Shown here one piece after another: positions 8,650 to 17,385 of a DNA stretch of 64,000 nucleotides (positions are counted from its first letter, which is position 1; each line of letters starts with the position of its first letter). The notes under the pieces were generated by a model. The model ran no database searches, was not told the DNA's origin, and worked only from the letters and a program-made list of their open reading frames with translations. Both the position numbers and the translations under genes were made by a program. Origin of the DNA: Luteimonas rhizosphaericola (GTDB lineage: Bacteria; Pseudomonadota; Gammaproteobacteria; Xanthomonadales; Xanthomonadaceae); assembly GCF_029888045.1 (NCBI RefSeq), contig NZ_JARXRN010000021.1, positions 480,935 to 544,934 of the forward strand, read 5' to 3'.

Positions 8650-10239
8650 TCACTCGGTGGCGGCCTGCGGCACGAACCGCAGGTCGTGGTAGTCGTAGCT
8701 GAAATCCGCCAGCGGCGAGACCGCCTTCATCGTGATCCGCGCCACCCTGCCGTCGGCGTCGAGCGCGAAGGTGACGAAGGCCGGCTCGATCGAGGCGTCG
8801 TCCCAGTCCGCGCGGAAGGTGTCGTACTGCCAGTGGCGCAGCGTGCCGGTCATGCCCGGCGTGCGGGTGAAATCGATCCGCAGGTCGCGGCCGCGGGTGG
8901 CGATCGTCATCGGGCCGTACCAGGGGTCGGCATAGGTACCGGCGTAGCCGGCCGGCGGCAGCGACGGTCGCGAGGTCGTGTTGCGCCGCGCGTCGCCTGC
9001 CGCCTCCAGCGCGGCCAGCCCGCCCTGCAGACGCGCCTGGTTCCACTGCCCGAACGCCGCCACCCAGTCCTTGTGCTCGAAGCCGAGGTAGTGATCCAGC
9101 AGTTCCTGGCCCAGGCCGCGGATCACGTCGACGTCCTCGGCGTTGATCTGCAGCGCGATGCCGAGGTTGCGCTCGGGCACCAGCACCACGAAGGCGAGCA
9201 CGCCGAACACCGCGCCGCCGTGCTGCACGGTGCGCACGCCGCGATAGTCCTGCACGTTCCAGCCCAGCGCGTAGCTGGAGAACTGCGGCGTGAGCGCGTC
9301 GATCGGCGCCGGGTACTGCCGGACCGGCACCGGCACCTGCGGCGTCCACATCTCGCGCGCGGTCGCCTCGCTCCACAGCCGGCCGTCGCCGTCGGGCCGC
9401 GCGCCGAGCGCGAGCTGCACCTGCAGCCAGCGGGCGAAGTCGTTCGCGCTCCAGGACAGCCCGCCCGCCGGCGCGCCGACCTGGCCCAGCCCCTCGCGCT
9501 CGGGCAGCAGCTGCTGCTCGCCCAGCCCGCGCAGCTGCGGATGCAGGCGCGCGTGCGGTTGCGCGCGGTTGGCGGTGGCGAAGCGGCGGTCCTCGCGGCT
9601 CACGGCGGTGGCCATGCCCAGCGGCGCGAAGATGCGCTGCTCGACGAACGACTCCCACGACTGCCCGCTCACTGCTTCCACCAGCTCGCCGGCGACGATG
9701 TAGAGGATGTTGTCGTAGGCGTAGCCGCTGCGGAAGCTGGTCGCCGGTTCGATGTGGCGCAGCGCGCGCACGATGTCGGCGCGGCTGCGCGAGGTGCGCG
9801 GGATGAACAGCAGGTCGCCCGCGCCCAGCCCCAGCCCGCTGCGATGCACCAGCAGGTCGCGCACGGTCATCTCGCGCGTGACCCAGGCGTCGGACATGCG
9901 GAATTCGGGCAGGTGGTCGATCACCCGGTCGTCCCAGCCGAGCTTGCGGTCGTCGACCAGGATCGCCAGCGCGGCGGCGGTGACCGCCTTGCCGGTCGAG
10001 CCGGTGGGAAAGATCGTGTCGGCGTCGACCGGCTCGCTGCCGCCGAGCCGGCGCACGCCGTAGCCTTTCGCGTGCACGATGCGGCCGTCCTCGACGATCG
10101 CGATCGCCATTCCGGGCACGTCGCGGCTGCGCATCGCGGCTTCGACGCGCGCATCGAAGCCCTCGGGCGGCGCGGCGGCGGCGGGCGCCGCGAGGATCGC
10201 CAGCGCCAGCAGGCAGGTCAGGGCCAATGGAATGCGCAT
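8650..10239 (-). CDS. Secreted serine hydrolase of the beta-lactamase/PBP4* family
   Basis: 529 residues with a clear signal peptide (hydrophobic residues 4-20, cleavage near AAA-AP). The catalytic SxxK is S81-T-G-K84 and the second motif YxN is Y175-D-N177; a HGG at the third-motif position is also visible ('VQHGGAVFGV'). The last ~110 residues look like the accessory C-terminal domain (DUF3471-type) seen in such hydrolases. These enzymes include D-aminopeptidases, DD-peptidases and esterases, so the substrate is not set by sequence. Last gene of the operon TonB receptor-dgcN-permease; in that context a D-amino-acid peptidase acting in the periplasm is the most sensible guess. 19 bp separate it from the permease gene. 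Confidence 0.82.
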   Translation of the reverse strand: MRIPLALTCLLALAILAAPAAAAPPEGFDARVEAAMRSRDVPGMAIAIVEDGRIVHAKGYGVRRLGGSEPVDADTIFPTGSTGKAVTAAALAILVDDRKLGWDDRVIDHLPEFRMSDAWVTREMTVRDLLVHRSGLGLGAGDLLFIPRTSRSRADIVRALRHIEPATSFRSGYAYDNILYIVAGELVEAVSGQSWESFVEQRIFAPLGMATAVSREDRRFATANRAQPHARLHPQLRGLGEQQLLPEREGLGQVGAPAGGLSWSANDFARWLQVQLALGARPDGDGRLWSEATAREMWTPQVPVPVRQYPAPIDALTPQFSSYALGWNVQDYRGVRTVQHGGAVFGVLAFVVLVPERNLGIALQINAEDVDVIRGLGQELLDHYLGFEHKDWVAAFGQWNQARLQGGLAALEAAGDARRNTTSRPSLPPAGYAGTYADPWYGPMTIATRGRDLRIDFTRTPGMTGTLRHWQYDTFRADWDDASIEPAFVTFALDADGRVARITMKAVSPLADFSYDYHDLRFVPQAATE

Positions 10240-10258
10240 CGGGACAGTCTCCAGGGAG

Positions 10259-11374
10259 TCAGGCCGGCACGGCGCGCGGCGTACGCGCCCGCCACAGGTG
10301 CCAGGCGCCGAACGTGAGCAGCGGCAGCACGTAGACGAACAGGAACAGCCAGGCCAGCGCGCGGTAGCCGTGGGCGATCAGCGCCACCAGGCCGAAGCGC
10401 TCGGCGACGAAGATCGAACCGACCAGCAGCACCGTCGCCACGCCCAGCCGCGCCACGCGCGGGAACGCGCCAGCGTCGCGGCGCTGCCATGCCCCGGCGA
10501 TGCGTTCGTTGACCGCGTGCACCGCGCCGACCCCGCTTTCGAGCAGCGCCAGGAAGATCATCGCCTGGAAGCCGACGTGCAGCAGCGGCTGCTGCAGGCG
10601 ACGCAGCATGTAGTCCGACGGCAGCGCCTCGCCGGCGATCCCGGGCGCCCAGGCCAGCATGCAGGCGAAGAAGGCGATCGCCGGCGCGATCGCCAGCGGC
10701 CCGGCCAGCAGGCCGGCGGCCACCGCGTCGCGGCGGCGGGTGAAGTGGCGCAGCATCGGCAGGATCGCCACCGCACCGACGATGTTGTAGCAGGCGTAGG
10801 TCAGTCCGCCCGCGGCCCAGCCATCGACCGGCTGCGGCGTGCCGATCGCCTGCACGATGCGGTCTCCGAACGTGGTGAACGCGACCACCAGGAACAGCGC
10901 GTACATCGCGTAGAGGAACACCGAGGCCCAGCCGAACAGCCGCTCCACCGAGCGGTTGCCGAATGCCACCACCCCACCGATCGCCAGCACCAGCGCCAGG
11001 GTGCCCACGAGCGGCGGCCATCCCGTCAGCGCCGACACCACCGCGCCGGCGGCCGCGCCGAACACCGCGAGGATCAGCACCATGAACACCACGTAGGCCA
11101 GTTCGAACACCACCCACCCCGGCCCCACCAGCCGGGCGAAGAAACTGCGGTAGTCGTAGCTGCCGGTGGCGAAGGCGAAGACGAAGGTCAGCGCGCACAC
11201 CGCGCTCCACACGAGCATCGCCAGGCCCAGGCCGAGCAGGCCGCCCTGCGCCCCGCTGGGCAGGAAGTACTCGGCCAGTTCGCGTCCGGTGGCGTAGCCG
11301 CCGCCGATCACGAACCCCTTGAACGCCAGCCCCGGCAGCAGGAAGCGCTGGAAGCGCGTGGGCACGGAGGTCAT
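10259..11374 (-). CDS. YkvI-type multi-spanning permease (APC superfamily)
   Basis: 371-residue membrane protein with about ten hydrophobic segments and a signature start 'GLAFKGFVIGGGYATGRELA', which resembles the unwound first helix (GxGxxxGRE) of the YkvI-like branch of amino-acid/polyamine transporters. The arginine-rich loop 'LRHFTRRRDAV' falls after the fifth or sixth helix. No family member's substrate is firmly known to me. It sits 18 bp after dgcN and 19 bp before a secreted serine hydrolase, so uptake of an amino acid or small peptide released in the periplasm is likely. Confidence is high for the class of protein and low for the substrate. Confidence 0.75.
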   Translation of the reverse strand: MTSVPTRFQRFLLPGLAFKGFVIGGGYATGRELAEYFLPSGAQGGLLGLGLAMLVWSAVCALTFVFAFATGSYDYRSFFARLVGPGWVVFELAYVVFMVLILAVFGAAAGAVVSALTGWPPLVGTLALVLAIGGVVAFGNRSVERLFGWASVFLYAMYALFLVVAFTTFGDRIVQAIGTPQPVDGWAAGGLTYACYNIVGAVAILPMLRHFTRRRDAVAAGLLAGPLAIAPAIAFFACMLAWAPGIAGEALPSDYMLRRLQQPLLHVGFQAMIFLALLESGVGAVHAVNERIAGAWQRRDAGAFPRVARLGVATVLLVGSIFVAERFGLVALIAHGYRALAWLFLFVYVLPLLTFGAWHLWRARTPRAVPA

Positions 11375-11392
11375 CGCCGCGTGCCCGTCCGG

Positions 11393-12433
11393 TCACGCCA
11401 GGCAGGCTTCGACCAGGCGGTCGAACGCCTCGCCGCCGCGCACCGGGTCGGCCACCGGCAGGCCGAGGCGCGCGGCGGTGGCGTCGATCGCCTCGCGCGC
11501 GGCCGCCGCGTCGAGCGCGGCGGTGTTGAGGCTCACGCCGGCGCAGCGGATCTCCGGATTCGTGCGCGACCCCAGCCGCAGCGCCAGGTCGATCGTCTCC
11601 TCCAGCGAGGGCAGCGGGTAATGCGGATGACCGAGCACGCGCTCGCGGCCGTGCGCATGGCAGACCACGACCACGTCCGGCTGGCTGCCGTGCAGCAGCG
11701 CCAGCGACACGCCCGCGTAGGCCGGGTGCGAGAGCGACCCCTGGCCCTCGATCACGTCCCAGTGCGCGGGATCGGCATCGGGCGACAGGGTTTCCGCGGC
11801 GCCGGCGGCGAAATCGGCCACCACCGCATCCATCGGCACGCCCGCGCCGGCGATCAGGATCCCGGTCTGGCCGGTCGCACGGAAGTCGGCGTCCACGCCG
11901 CGCGCGGCGAACGCGCGCGCCAGCGACAGCGCGGTGTACTTCTTGCCCAGCGCGCAGTCGGTGCCCACGGTGAGCAGGCGGCGGCCGGAACGCTTGCGCC
12001 CGCTCGCCACCGGCAGCCCGGGCGGCGGCTCGCGCACGTCGATCAGGCGCCGCCCGTGCACCACCGCGGCGTTGCGCAGCGGTTCGATGTCGGCCAGCCG
12101 CGCGTGCATGCCGCCGATCAGGTCCAGCCCGGCCTGCAGCGCCTCGAGCAGCGGCGCGACCCAGGTCGAGGGAATGCGGCCGCCGGGATTGGCCACGCCG
12201 ATCACCATCGATCGCGCGCCCAGCATGCGCGCCTGCGCGGGCGAGAGGAACGGCAGCCCGGTGCTCACCGTGGCACCGGTGCAGGCGTACTCGCCCACGC
12301 AGCGCTCGCCGGCCCAGTCGCGCAGCCCGAACGCGGTCTTGGCGTAGCCCGGCTCGGTCACGTCGCCCAGGAACAGCAGGTAGGGCTGCGGCAGCGCTTC
12401 GGTCTCGCGCAGCGCGGGAACGGCGTGTGGCAT
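11393..12433 (-). CDS. dgcN: DgcN-type (DUF1611) D-glutamate N-acetyltransferase
   Basis: 346-residue cytosolic protein of the DUF1611 family. It has the two-part family layout: an N-terminal Rossmann-like half ('PYLLFLGDVTEPGYAKTAFG', then 'VIGVANPGGRIPSTWV') and a P-loop-like half with 'GTDCALGKKYTALSLA' (residues 157-172) and 'DVIEGQGSLSHPAYAGVSL'. From memory of recent work, DgcN acetylates D-glutamate and the partner DgcA racemises the N-acetyl product to the L form, giving a D-Glu catabolic route. DgcA is encoded in the sister operon of this locus, which supports the call. Start ATG at 12433 is the first plausible start after the receptor gene, 53 bp away. Confidence 0.78.
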   Translation of the reverse strand: MPHAVPALRETEALPQPYLLFLGDVTEPGYAKTAFGLRDWAGERCVGEYACTGATVSTGLPFLSPAQARMLGARSMVIGVANPGGRIPSTWVAPLLEALQAGLDLIGGMHARLADIEPLRNAAVVHGRRLIDVREPPPGLPVASGRKRSGRRLLTVGTDCALGKKYTALSLARAFAARGVDADFRATGQTGILIAGAGVPMDAVVADFAAGAAETLSPDADPAHWDVIEGQGSLSHPAYAGVSLALLHGSQPDVVVVCHAHGRERVLGHPHYPLPSLEETIDLALRLGSRTNPEIRCAGVSLNTAALDAAAAREAIDATAARLGLPVADPVRGGEAFDRLVEACLA

Positions 12434-12486
12434 GCGGCGTGGACCCCGGTCCGGTGGGTGTTGGCCGCCCGCGCGGGCGGCGCGGG

Positions 12487-14838
12487 TCAGAAGCGGAAGT
12501 CGATCTCGAGCCCGAACGTGCGCGGCTGCAGCGGCACGCCGGCGACATGCGAACGGGTCCCGGTGAGCGCGCCGTCCATCGGCGTCATCGTCAGGTATGC
12601 ATCCTCGCCGGTCACGTTGTTGACGTAGGCGCGCACTTCCCAGTTGTCCCGCCCGATCCCGGCGTACAGGTCGAGCGAGCGGTAGCTGTCGAGCTCCAGC
12701 GGCGCGGTGATCTCGTCCGGCTGCAGGATCGTCGATGGATCGCCCGGCGCGGTGACGCGCTGGCGCTCGGTGGTCTCGTTGAGCCGGTCGCCGGCGAAGC
12801 GCAGCGCCGCGCCCACCTGGCCGCCGAGGCCGCCGGCGGTCATGAACGCATACTCGGCCGTGGCCGCCCATGACAGTTTCGGCGAATACGGCATGCGATC
12901 GCCCGCCAGGCCGGACCAAAGGATTACGTCGAACAACGGATTGCCCAGCTCGTCGGCCTGCGGAATCACCGTGGGCGTGAAGTCGTTCTTGATGCTGGCA
13001 TCGGTGTACGCCGCGTTGAGCCCGAGCTGCAGGGCATCGGTGGCGCGGAACTGCGCGGTCAGTTCCAGGCCCTCGCTGGTCGCCTCGCCGCCGTTGACCA
13101 GGCCGCCCACGCCGTTGAACGAGGACGCCACCTGGATGTCCTCCCAGTCGATCCGGAACGCCGCCAGGTCGAGCGTCACCCGGCGGTCGGCGAACTGCGA
13201 CTTGAGGCCGATCTCGTAGCTGTCGAGCATCGACGAGTCGACCTGCGGCGGCATGCCGGCCAGCGCCACGTTCGGCCCGCCCGGCTGGTAGCCGGTGGCC
13301 ACGCGCGCGTACAGCATCACGTCCTCGGCCAGCTTGAACTGCGGGCTCAGGCTCCAGGTGAACACGTCCTCGGTGGATTCCCCGGGGGTGTCGGCGATCG
13401 GCGCCAGGATGCCGGTCGGCACGTTCTGGCTGAACCACTGGTCGTTGCGCGCCTGGCGCAGGCCGGCGTCGATCTTGAAACGCTCGCCGATGCGCCAGGA
13501 GCCGTTGGCGAACAGCGCGACCTCCTCGTAGGTGCTGGGCAGGTTGATGATCGCCAGCGTGCTGAAGTCCGACAGCGCCGCGGGCAGCGGCGAGCCGTCG
13601 CGCAGGCCGAGCCACGCGAACTGGCTCTGCAGCGCGTCCTCCCGGGTGTAGAACGCGCCGACCATCCATTCGAACGGGCCGCCGCTGCTCGAGGTGAGCC
13701 GGAACTCCTGCGTCACCTTGTCCATGTCGTAGCGATAGCGCACGAACGAGCTGCCCGGCTCGGGCAGACCCAGCAACAGGTCGGCCACTTCGCCGAACTG
13801 GATGGTGGAATCGATCTGGTCCTCCGCCGTGCTTTCCGACCAGCCCGTCGCGGAGATGAAGTTGCCCCAGCCCAGGTCCCAGTCGAAGGTCAGCGCGGCC
13901 AGGGTCAGGTCCTTGGCGAACGGCCGCGGCTGCCAGGCCAGGTCGTCGTCCTCGCCGAACAGCGGCGTGAGGGTCCCCGGCGCGAGCGCCACGCCGGCGC
14001 GGTCGTCGCTGCGGATGCGCTGGTGCAGCACCGACAGCCCCGCGTCCACCACGTCGCCCTCCCACGACAGCGCGGCACGCGCACCGATCTGCTCGCCGCC
14101 GTTGATGTCCTCGCGGCCGTCGACGGCGTTGTCGGTATAGCCCGGCAGGCCGTTGCGCGCGAAGCTCACGCGCAGGCCCAGGCGTTCGTCCTGCAGCGGC
14201 AGGGTCACGCCGAAGCGCGCGTTCCAGTCCTGGTCGCCGCCGCGCACCGAGCGCAGGCCGAAGCCGAGGCGGGTTTCCTCGCCCAACGCATCCGGCGCCC
14301 GGGTCACGTACTTGAGCAGGCCGCCGATCGCACCGGCGCCGTACAGCGTGCCCTGCGGCCCGCGCAGCACCTCGATGCGGCTGATGTCGTAGGGCAGCAG
14401 GTCGAGCATCAGCGTGCTCGCGCCCTGGTAGATGCCGCTCGATCCGACCGGCACCTCGTCGATGTAGGTCGCCACCGTGGCGCCCGAGGACAGCGCGGCG
14501 ATGCCGCGCAGCGACACCCGGGTCAGGCCCGGGCTGCCCTCGTTCTGCACCTGCAGGCCGGGAATGAAGGCGGCGTAGTCGGAGAGCGACACCGCGCCCA
14601 GGTTCTCCAGCTGGCGCTCGTTGAGGACGGTGATCGCGGCTCCGACCTCGCGCACGTTCTCCACGCGCTTGTTGGCGGTTACCAGCACGGTGTCGAGTTC
14701 CACCGCCTCGTCGGTCGCCGCGGCGTCGGCCGCTGCGTCCTGGGCGAGCGCGGGCGCCGCGGCGCAGGCGAGGGTCGCCGCGATCGCGAGCGACAGCGGG
14801 GAGCGGTACCACGGGCGGTCGGTCTGGGACGCGTGCAT
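12487..14838 (-). CDS. TonB-dependent outer-membrane receptor
   Basis: 783 residues: signal peptide ending near 'AAPALAQD' (residue 33), TonB box-like 'VELDTVLVTANK' (about 46-57), plug domain with 'RIEVLRGPQGTLYGAGAIGG', then a 22-strand type barrel ending in '...TFGLEIDFRF' with the terminal phenylalanine needed for outer-membrane insertion. It belongs to the FecA-like/CUB-style receptors common in Xanthomonadaceae, which take up many kinds of nutrients besides iron. First gene of an operon with dgcN, a permease and a serine hydrolase, so the ligand is probably a D-amino-acid-containing peptide or muropeptide. A promoter with a palindromic operator lies 78-115 bp upstream. Confidence 0.92.
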   Translation of the reverse strand: MHASQTDRPWYRSPLSLAIAATLACAAAPALAQDAAADAAATDEAVELDTVLVTANKRVENVREVGAAITVLNERQLENLGAVSLSDYAAFIPGLQVQNEGSPGLTRVSLRGIAALSSGATVATYIDEVPVGSSGIYQGASTLMLDLLPYDISRIEVLRGPQGTLYGAGAIGGLLKYVTRAPDALGEETRLGFGLRSVRGGDQDWNARFGVTLPLQDERLGLRVSFARNGLPGYTDNAVDGREDINGGEQIGARAALSWEGDVVDAGLSVLHQRIRSDDRAGVALAPGTLTPLFGEDDDLAWQPRPFAKDLTLAALTFDWDLGWGNFISATGWSESTAEDQIDSTIQFGEVADLLLGLPEPGSSFVRYRYDMDKVTQEFRLTSSSGGPFEWMVGAFYTREDALQSQFAWLGLRDGSPLPAALSDFSTLAIINLPSTYEEVALFANGSWRIGERFKIDAGLRQARNDQWFSQNVPTGILAPIADTPGESTEDVFTWSLSPQFKLAEDVMLYARVATGYQPGGPNVALAGMPPQVDSSMLDSYEIGLKSQFADRRVTLDLAAFRIDWEDIQVASSFNGVGGLVNGGEATSEGLELTAQFRATDALQLGLNAAYTDASIKNDFTPTVIPQADELGNPLFDVILWSGLAGDRMPYSPKLSWAATAEYAFMTAGGLGGQVGAALRFAGDRLNETTERQRVTAPGDPSTILQPDEITAPLELDSYRSLDLYAGIGRDNWEVRAYVNNVTGEDAYLTMTPMDGALTGTRSHVAGVPLQPRTFGLEIDFRF

Positions 14839-15149
14839 CGGTGTTCTCTCCCCCGGAGGCGTGACTGGACGGTCGGGACCCGGCGGGCGGCCTGCGCGGG
14901 CGGCGGCCGGATATCCTGATCAGGGATCATGATCCTAATCAGAGAATTGTCAACACGTCCGGAAAATGCGGCGCCCGCGCCGGGCGGACGGGCGCGTGGC
15001 GGCTCTACGAATCACGGCGACCGCCCCGCCACCGCTGCGCCGTTTCAAGCCGCGACACCCTGCGAGCGGCGCGGAACACGGGACATCCCTGGCTGACGGC
15101 GACGTTGCCGCCGCCGGGCTTAGGCTGGTGCAGCGCGTCCACGTCGCCA
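14839..15149. other. Intergenic region, 311 bp
   Basis: No gene is supported here. The part near the TonB receptor gene (14916-14953) holds its promoter and operator. The remaining ~190 bp to the stop of the DUF819 gene is GC-rich, codes for nothing convincing in either strand and shows no clear terminator. Confidence 0.6.
14916..14953 (-). promoter_or_regulatory. Promoter and palindromic operator of the TonB receptor-dgcN operon
   Basis: On the minus strand, TTGACA (14953-14948), a 16-bp spacer and CATGAT (14931-14926) form a sigma70-type promoter. An inverted repeat, CTGATCAGG-N9-CCTAATCAG on the plus strand (14916-14942), covers the spacer and -10. Its centre is the perfect palindrome GGATCATGATCC. 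Nearly the same arrangement precedes the sister operon at 19477-19515. A protein bound here would block RNA polymerase; the divergent XRE/cupin regulator is the obvious candidate. Confidence 0.72.
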
Positions 15150-16298
15150 TCAGCCCCCGGTGATCCGGAACACGCCGATCCCGACGAAGTTGCCCAGCGC
15201 ATAGCCGAGCACGCCGGTGGCGACCGCCGGGACCGCCAGGCGCCGCCAGCCGAACAGCACCGCGAACGCGACCGCGATCGGCGGACCGCCGATGCAGGCG
15301 GTGGACGCCACGATGATCTCGGCATGGTTGAGCCGCAGCAGGCGCGCGCCGGCGAGGATGAAGACCAGGTGCACCGCGAAGATCACCAGTACGTACGCGA
15401 AGAGCGACGGCGCCGCGCCCAGCATCGCGCCCAGGTCGGCACCGGCGCCGAGCACGGCGAAGAACAGGTATATCAGCAGGGTCGCCGCCAGTTCCGGGCC
15501 CGCGATGTCCTTCAGCCAACGGCGGCCGAAGGTGGCGATCGCGACCATCAGGGCCGTCGTGTAGAGGATCGCGTAGTGCGCATGCCCCATCGCAGCCGCG
15601 ATCGCGGCGCCGGCGGCGCAGGCCAGCGCCGCAAGCGCGAGCGCCAGCGCGAGGTCGAGCACCGTCGGTACGCGTTGCGCCGGCCCCACCGCATCGCCCC
15701 CACCCACCAGCTGCTCCGATCGCCATCCGAAGCGGCGCTGGAACCATGGCCAGGACGCGGACGCACCCACCGCCAGCAGGTAGCCCAGTCCGACCACGTT
15801 GTCGATCGCCACACCCGCGGCCAGTGCGGTCGGTTCGCGGAAACCGATCGCCTCGGCGACCGCGGCGAAATTGATCGAGCCGCCGACGTAGGTGGCGCTG
15901 AACACGGCCGCGTACTGCGCCTCCAACGGCCCCAGGTCGAGCCACGCCGCACCGAGCCACGCGCCGGCCACCACGCCCGCGGCGCCGAACGCGAACGCCG
16001 CCAGCGTACGCCCGCCTTCGACCACGATCCCCAGCAGGTCGGCGCGGATCAGGTACAGCGCGATCGCCAGCGGCACCAGGTAGGTCCAGATCGCGCCGTA
16101 CACCGGAGCCGACGCCGGGATCACGCGCAGCTGCGCCAGGACGATCGCGAGCGCGATCACCAGCATCACGCCCGACACCCGCTTGCCCAGGCGGGTGCGC
16201 TCCAGTCCCGCGCCGATCGCGGCGACGGCGAAGAACACCGCCAGCAGCGCGAACGCGTTGTCCGCCGCGATCAGCGCGCTGGCGGGCGCGGCTGTCAT
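15150..16298 (-). CDS. DUF819 family membrane permease
   Basis: 382 residues with about ten membrane segments and the family's repeated 'GGSINFAAVAEAIG' and 'ACIGGPPIAVAFAV' motifs, each in a re-entrant Gly-rich stretch and placed symmetrically in the two halves. DUF819 proteins (YjcL-type) are predicted transporters and are often found beside dipeptide epimerases and peptidases. The start ATG at 16298 overlaps the dgcA stop (ATGA), so expression is coupled to dgcA. With dgcA and a secreted hydrolase in the operon, transport of a D-Glu-containing dipeptide or N-acyl-glutamate across the inner membrane is inferred. Confidence 0.83.
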   Translation of the reverse strand: MTAAPASALIAADNAFALLAVFFAVAAIGAGLERTRLGKRVSGVMLVIALAIVLAQLRVIPASAPVYGAIWTYLVPLAIALYLIRADLLGIVVEGGRTLAAFAFGAAGVVAGAWLGAAWLDLGPLEAQYAAVFSATYVGGSINFAAVAEAIGFREPTALAAGVAIDNVVGLGYLLAVGASASWPWFQRRFGWRSEQLVGGGDAVGPAQRVPTVLDLALALALAALACAAGAAIAAAMGHAHYAILYTTALMVAIATFGRRWLKDIAGPELAATLLIYLFFAVLGAGADLGAMLGAAPSLFAYVLVIFAVHLVFILAGARLLRLNHAEIIVASTACIGGPPIAVAFAVLFGWRRLAVPAVATGVLGYALGNFVGIGVFRITGG

Positions 16299-17311
16299 GC
16301 CGCCGCGTCGGCGATGTCGGCGTGCACGCCCCAGACGGTGTCCGGGCAGTGGATCAGCCCGTCTTCGTACACCACCCCCGGGCTGCGGTCGCGGCGCAGG
16401 AACACCGGGCCGTCGAGGTCGACGATGTCGCACAGCTGGCCGAGCACGAATGCCGGCGCCGCGGCCAGGCTGGTGCCGCACATGTTGCCGACCATCACCT
16501 GCTTGCCGAGCGCGCGCGCGCGACGCGCCATCATCAGGCCTTCGGTGAGCCCGCCGCACTTGTCGAGCTTGATGTTGATCACGTCGAAACGGTGGTGGCG
16601 CGCCTCGAGCTCGGTCAGGTCGAGGATGCTCTCGTCGGCGGCGAAGGGCGGCACGTGCACGATGCCGTCGAGTTCGTGTTCGCGCCCGCGCACGCAAGGC
16701 TGCTCGAGCAGCGCCACGCGCGACTCGACCAGCGCCGGCATCAGCGCCGGCAACGTGTCTCCGCCGTAGCCCTGGTTGGCGTCGACCCCGATCCACAGCG
16801 CCGGGCAGCGCGCGCGCACCGCGCGCACGCGCGCCGCATCGAGCGACGCCTCGCCGGTGAGCTTGAGCTTGAGCGCGCGCGCGCCGGCGTAGGCGGCGGC
16901 GCGGTCGGCCATGGCCTCCGGCGCGTCCGCACCCACGGTGAAGGTGGTCAGCAGCGGGCGCGGCGGGCCGAGCCCGGCCAGTTCCCACACCGGCACTCCG
17001 GCGCGCCGCGATTCGAGCTCCCACAGCGCGCAGTCGAGCGCGTTGCGCGCGCCGCCGGCCGGCAGCACCTTGCGCAGCGTGGCGCGGTCCAGCCCGGCGG
17101 CGATCCGCGGCCGCAGCGCCTCGAGCGTGGCGCGCATGCCGTCGGGCGCATCGTCGTTGTAGTACACGCCCGCCGCTTCGCCGCGGCCGACGTGCGGCCC
17201 GTCGCGGAGCGTGACCACCAGCGCGGGCATCGCCTCGAACACGCGGCCGGCGATGCGGAACGGTTCGGCCAGCGGAAGGGGTTCGAGATGCAGCTGCAGT
17301 TCGACCGGCAC
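16295..17311 (-). CDS. dgcA: DgcA-type enolase-superfamily N-acetyl-D-Glu racemase / dipeptide epimerase
   Basis: 338 residues of the muconate-lactonising subgroup of the enolase superfamily. Visible active-site set: K148-L-K150 on strand two, metal ligands D177, E203 and D226, and the opposing base K248 in 'NIKLDKCGGLTEG'. These pair of lysines is typical of racemases and epimerases. A D-L-D at 298-300 resembles the DxD that in L-Ala-D/L-Glu epimerases holds the substrate ammonium, so dipeptide epimerisation is the main alternative to N-acetyl-D-glutamate racemisation; dgcN in the partner operon favours the latter. I chose GTG at 17311 because GGAGG lies 8 nt upstream. Overlaps the DUF819 gene by 4 nt and follows the hydrolase gene at 74 bp. 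Confidence 0.84.
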   Translation of the reverse strand: MPVELQLHLEPLPLAEPFRIAGRVFEAMPALVVTLRDGPHVGRGEAAGVYYNDDAPDGMRATLEALRPRIAAGLDRATLRKVLPAGGARNALDCALWELESRRAGVPVWELAGLGPPRPLLTTFTVGADAPEAMADRAAAYAGARALKLKLTGEASLDAARVRAVRARCPALWIGVDANQGYGGDTLPALMPALVESRVALLEQPCVRGREHELDGIVHVPPFAADESILDLTELEARHHRFDVINIKLDKCGGLTEGLMMARRARALGKQVMVGNMCGTSLAAAPAFVLGQLCDIVDLDGPVFLRRDRSPGVVYEDGLIHCPDTVWGVHADIADAAA

Positions 17312-17385
17312 GGCGCGGGCCTCCGGGTGGACGGGTCGTGGCGGGAAGGCGCCCGGCGGCACGCGGCCGCCGGGCACGTGGTGGA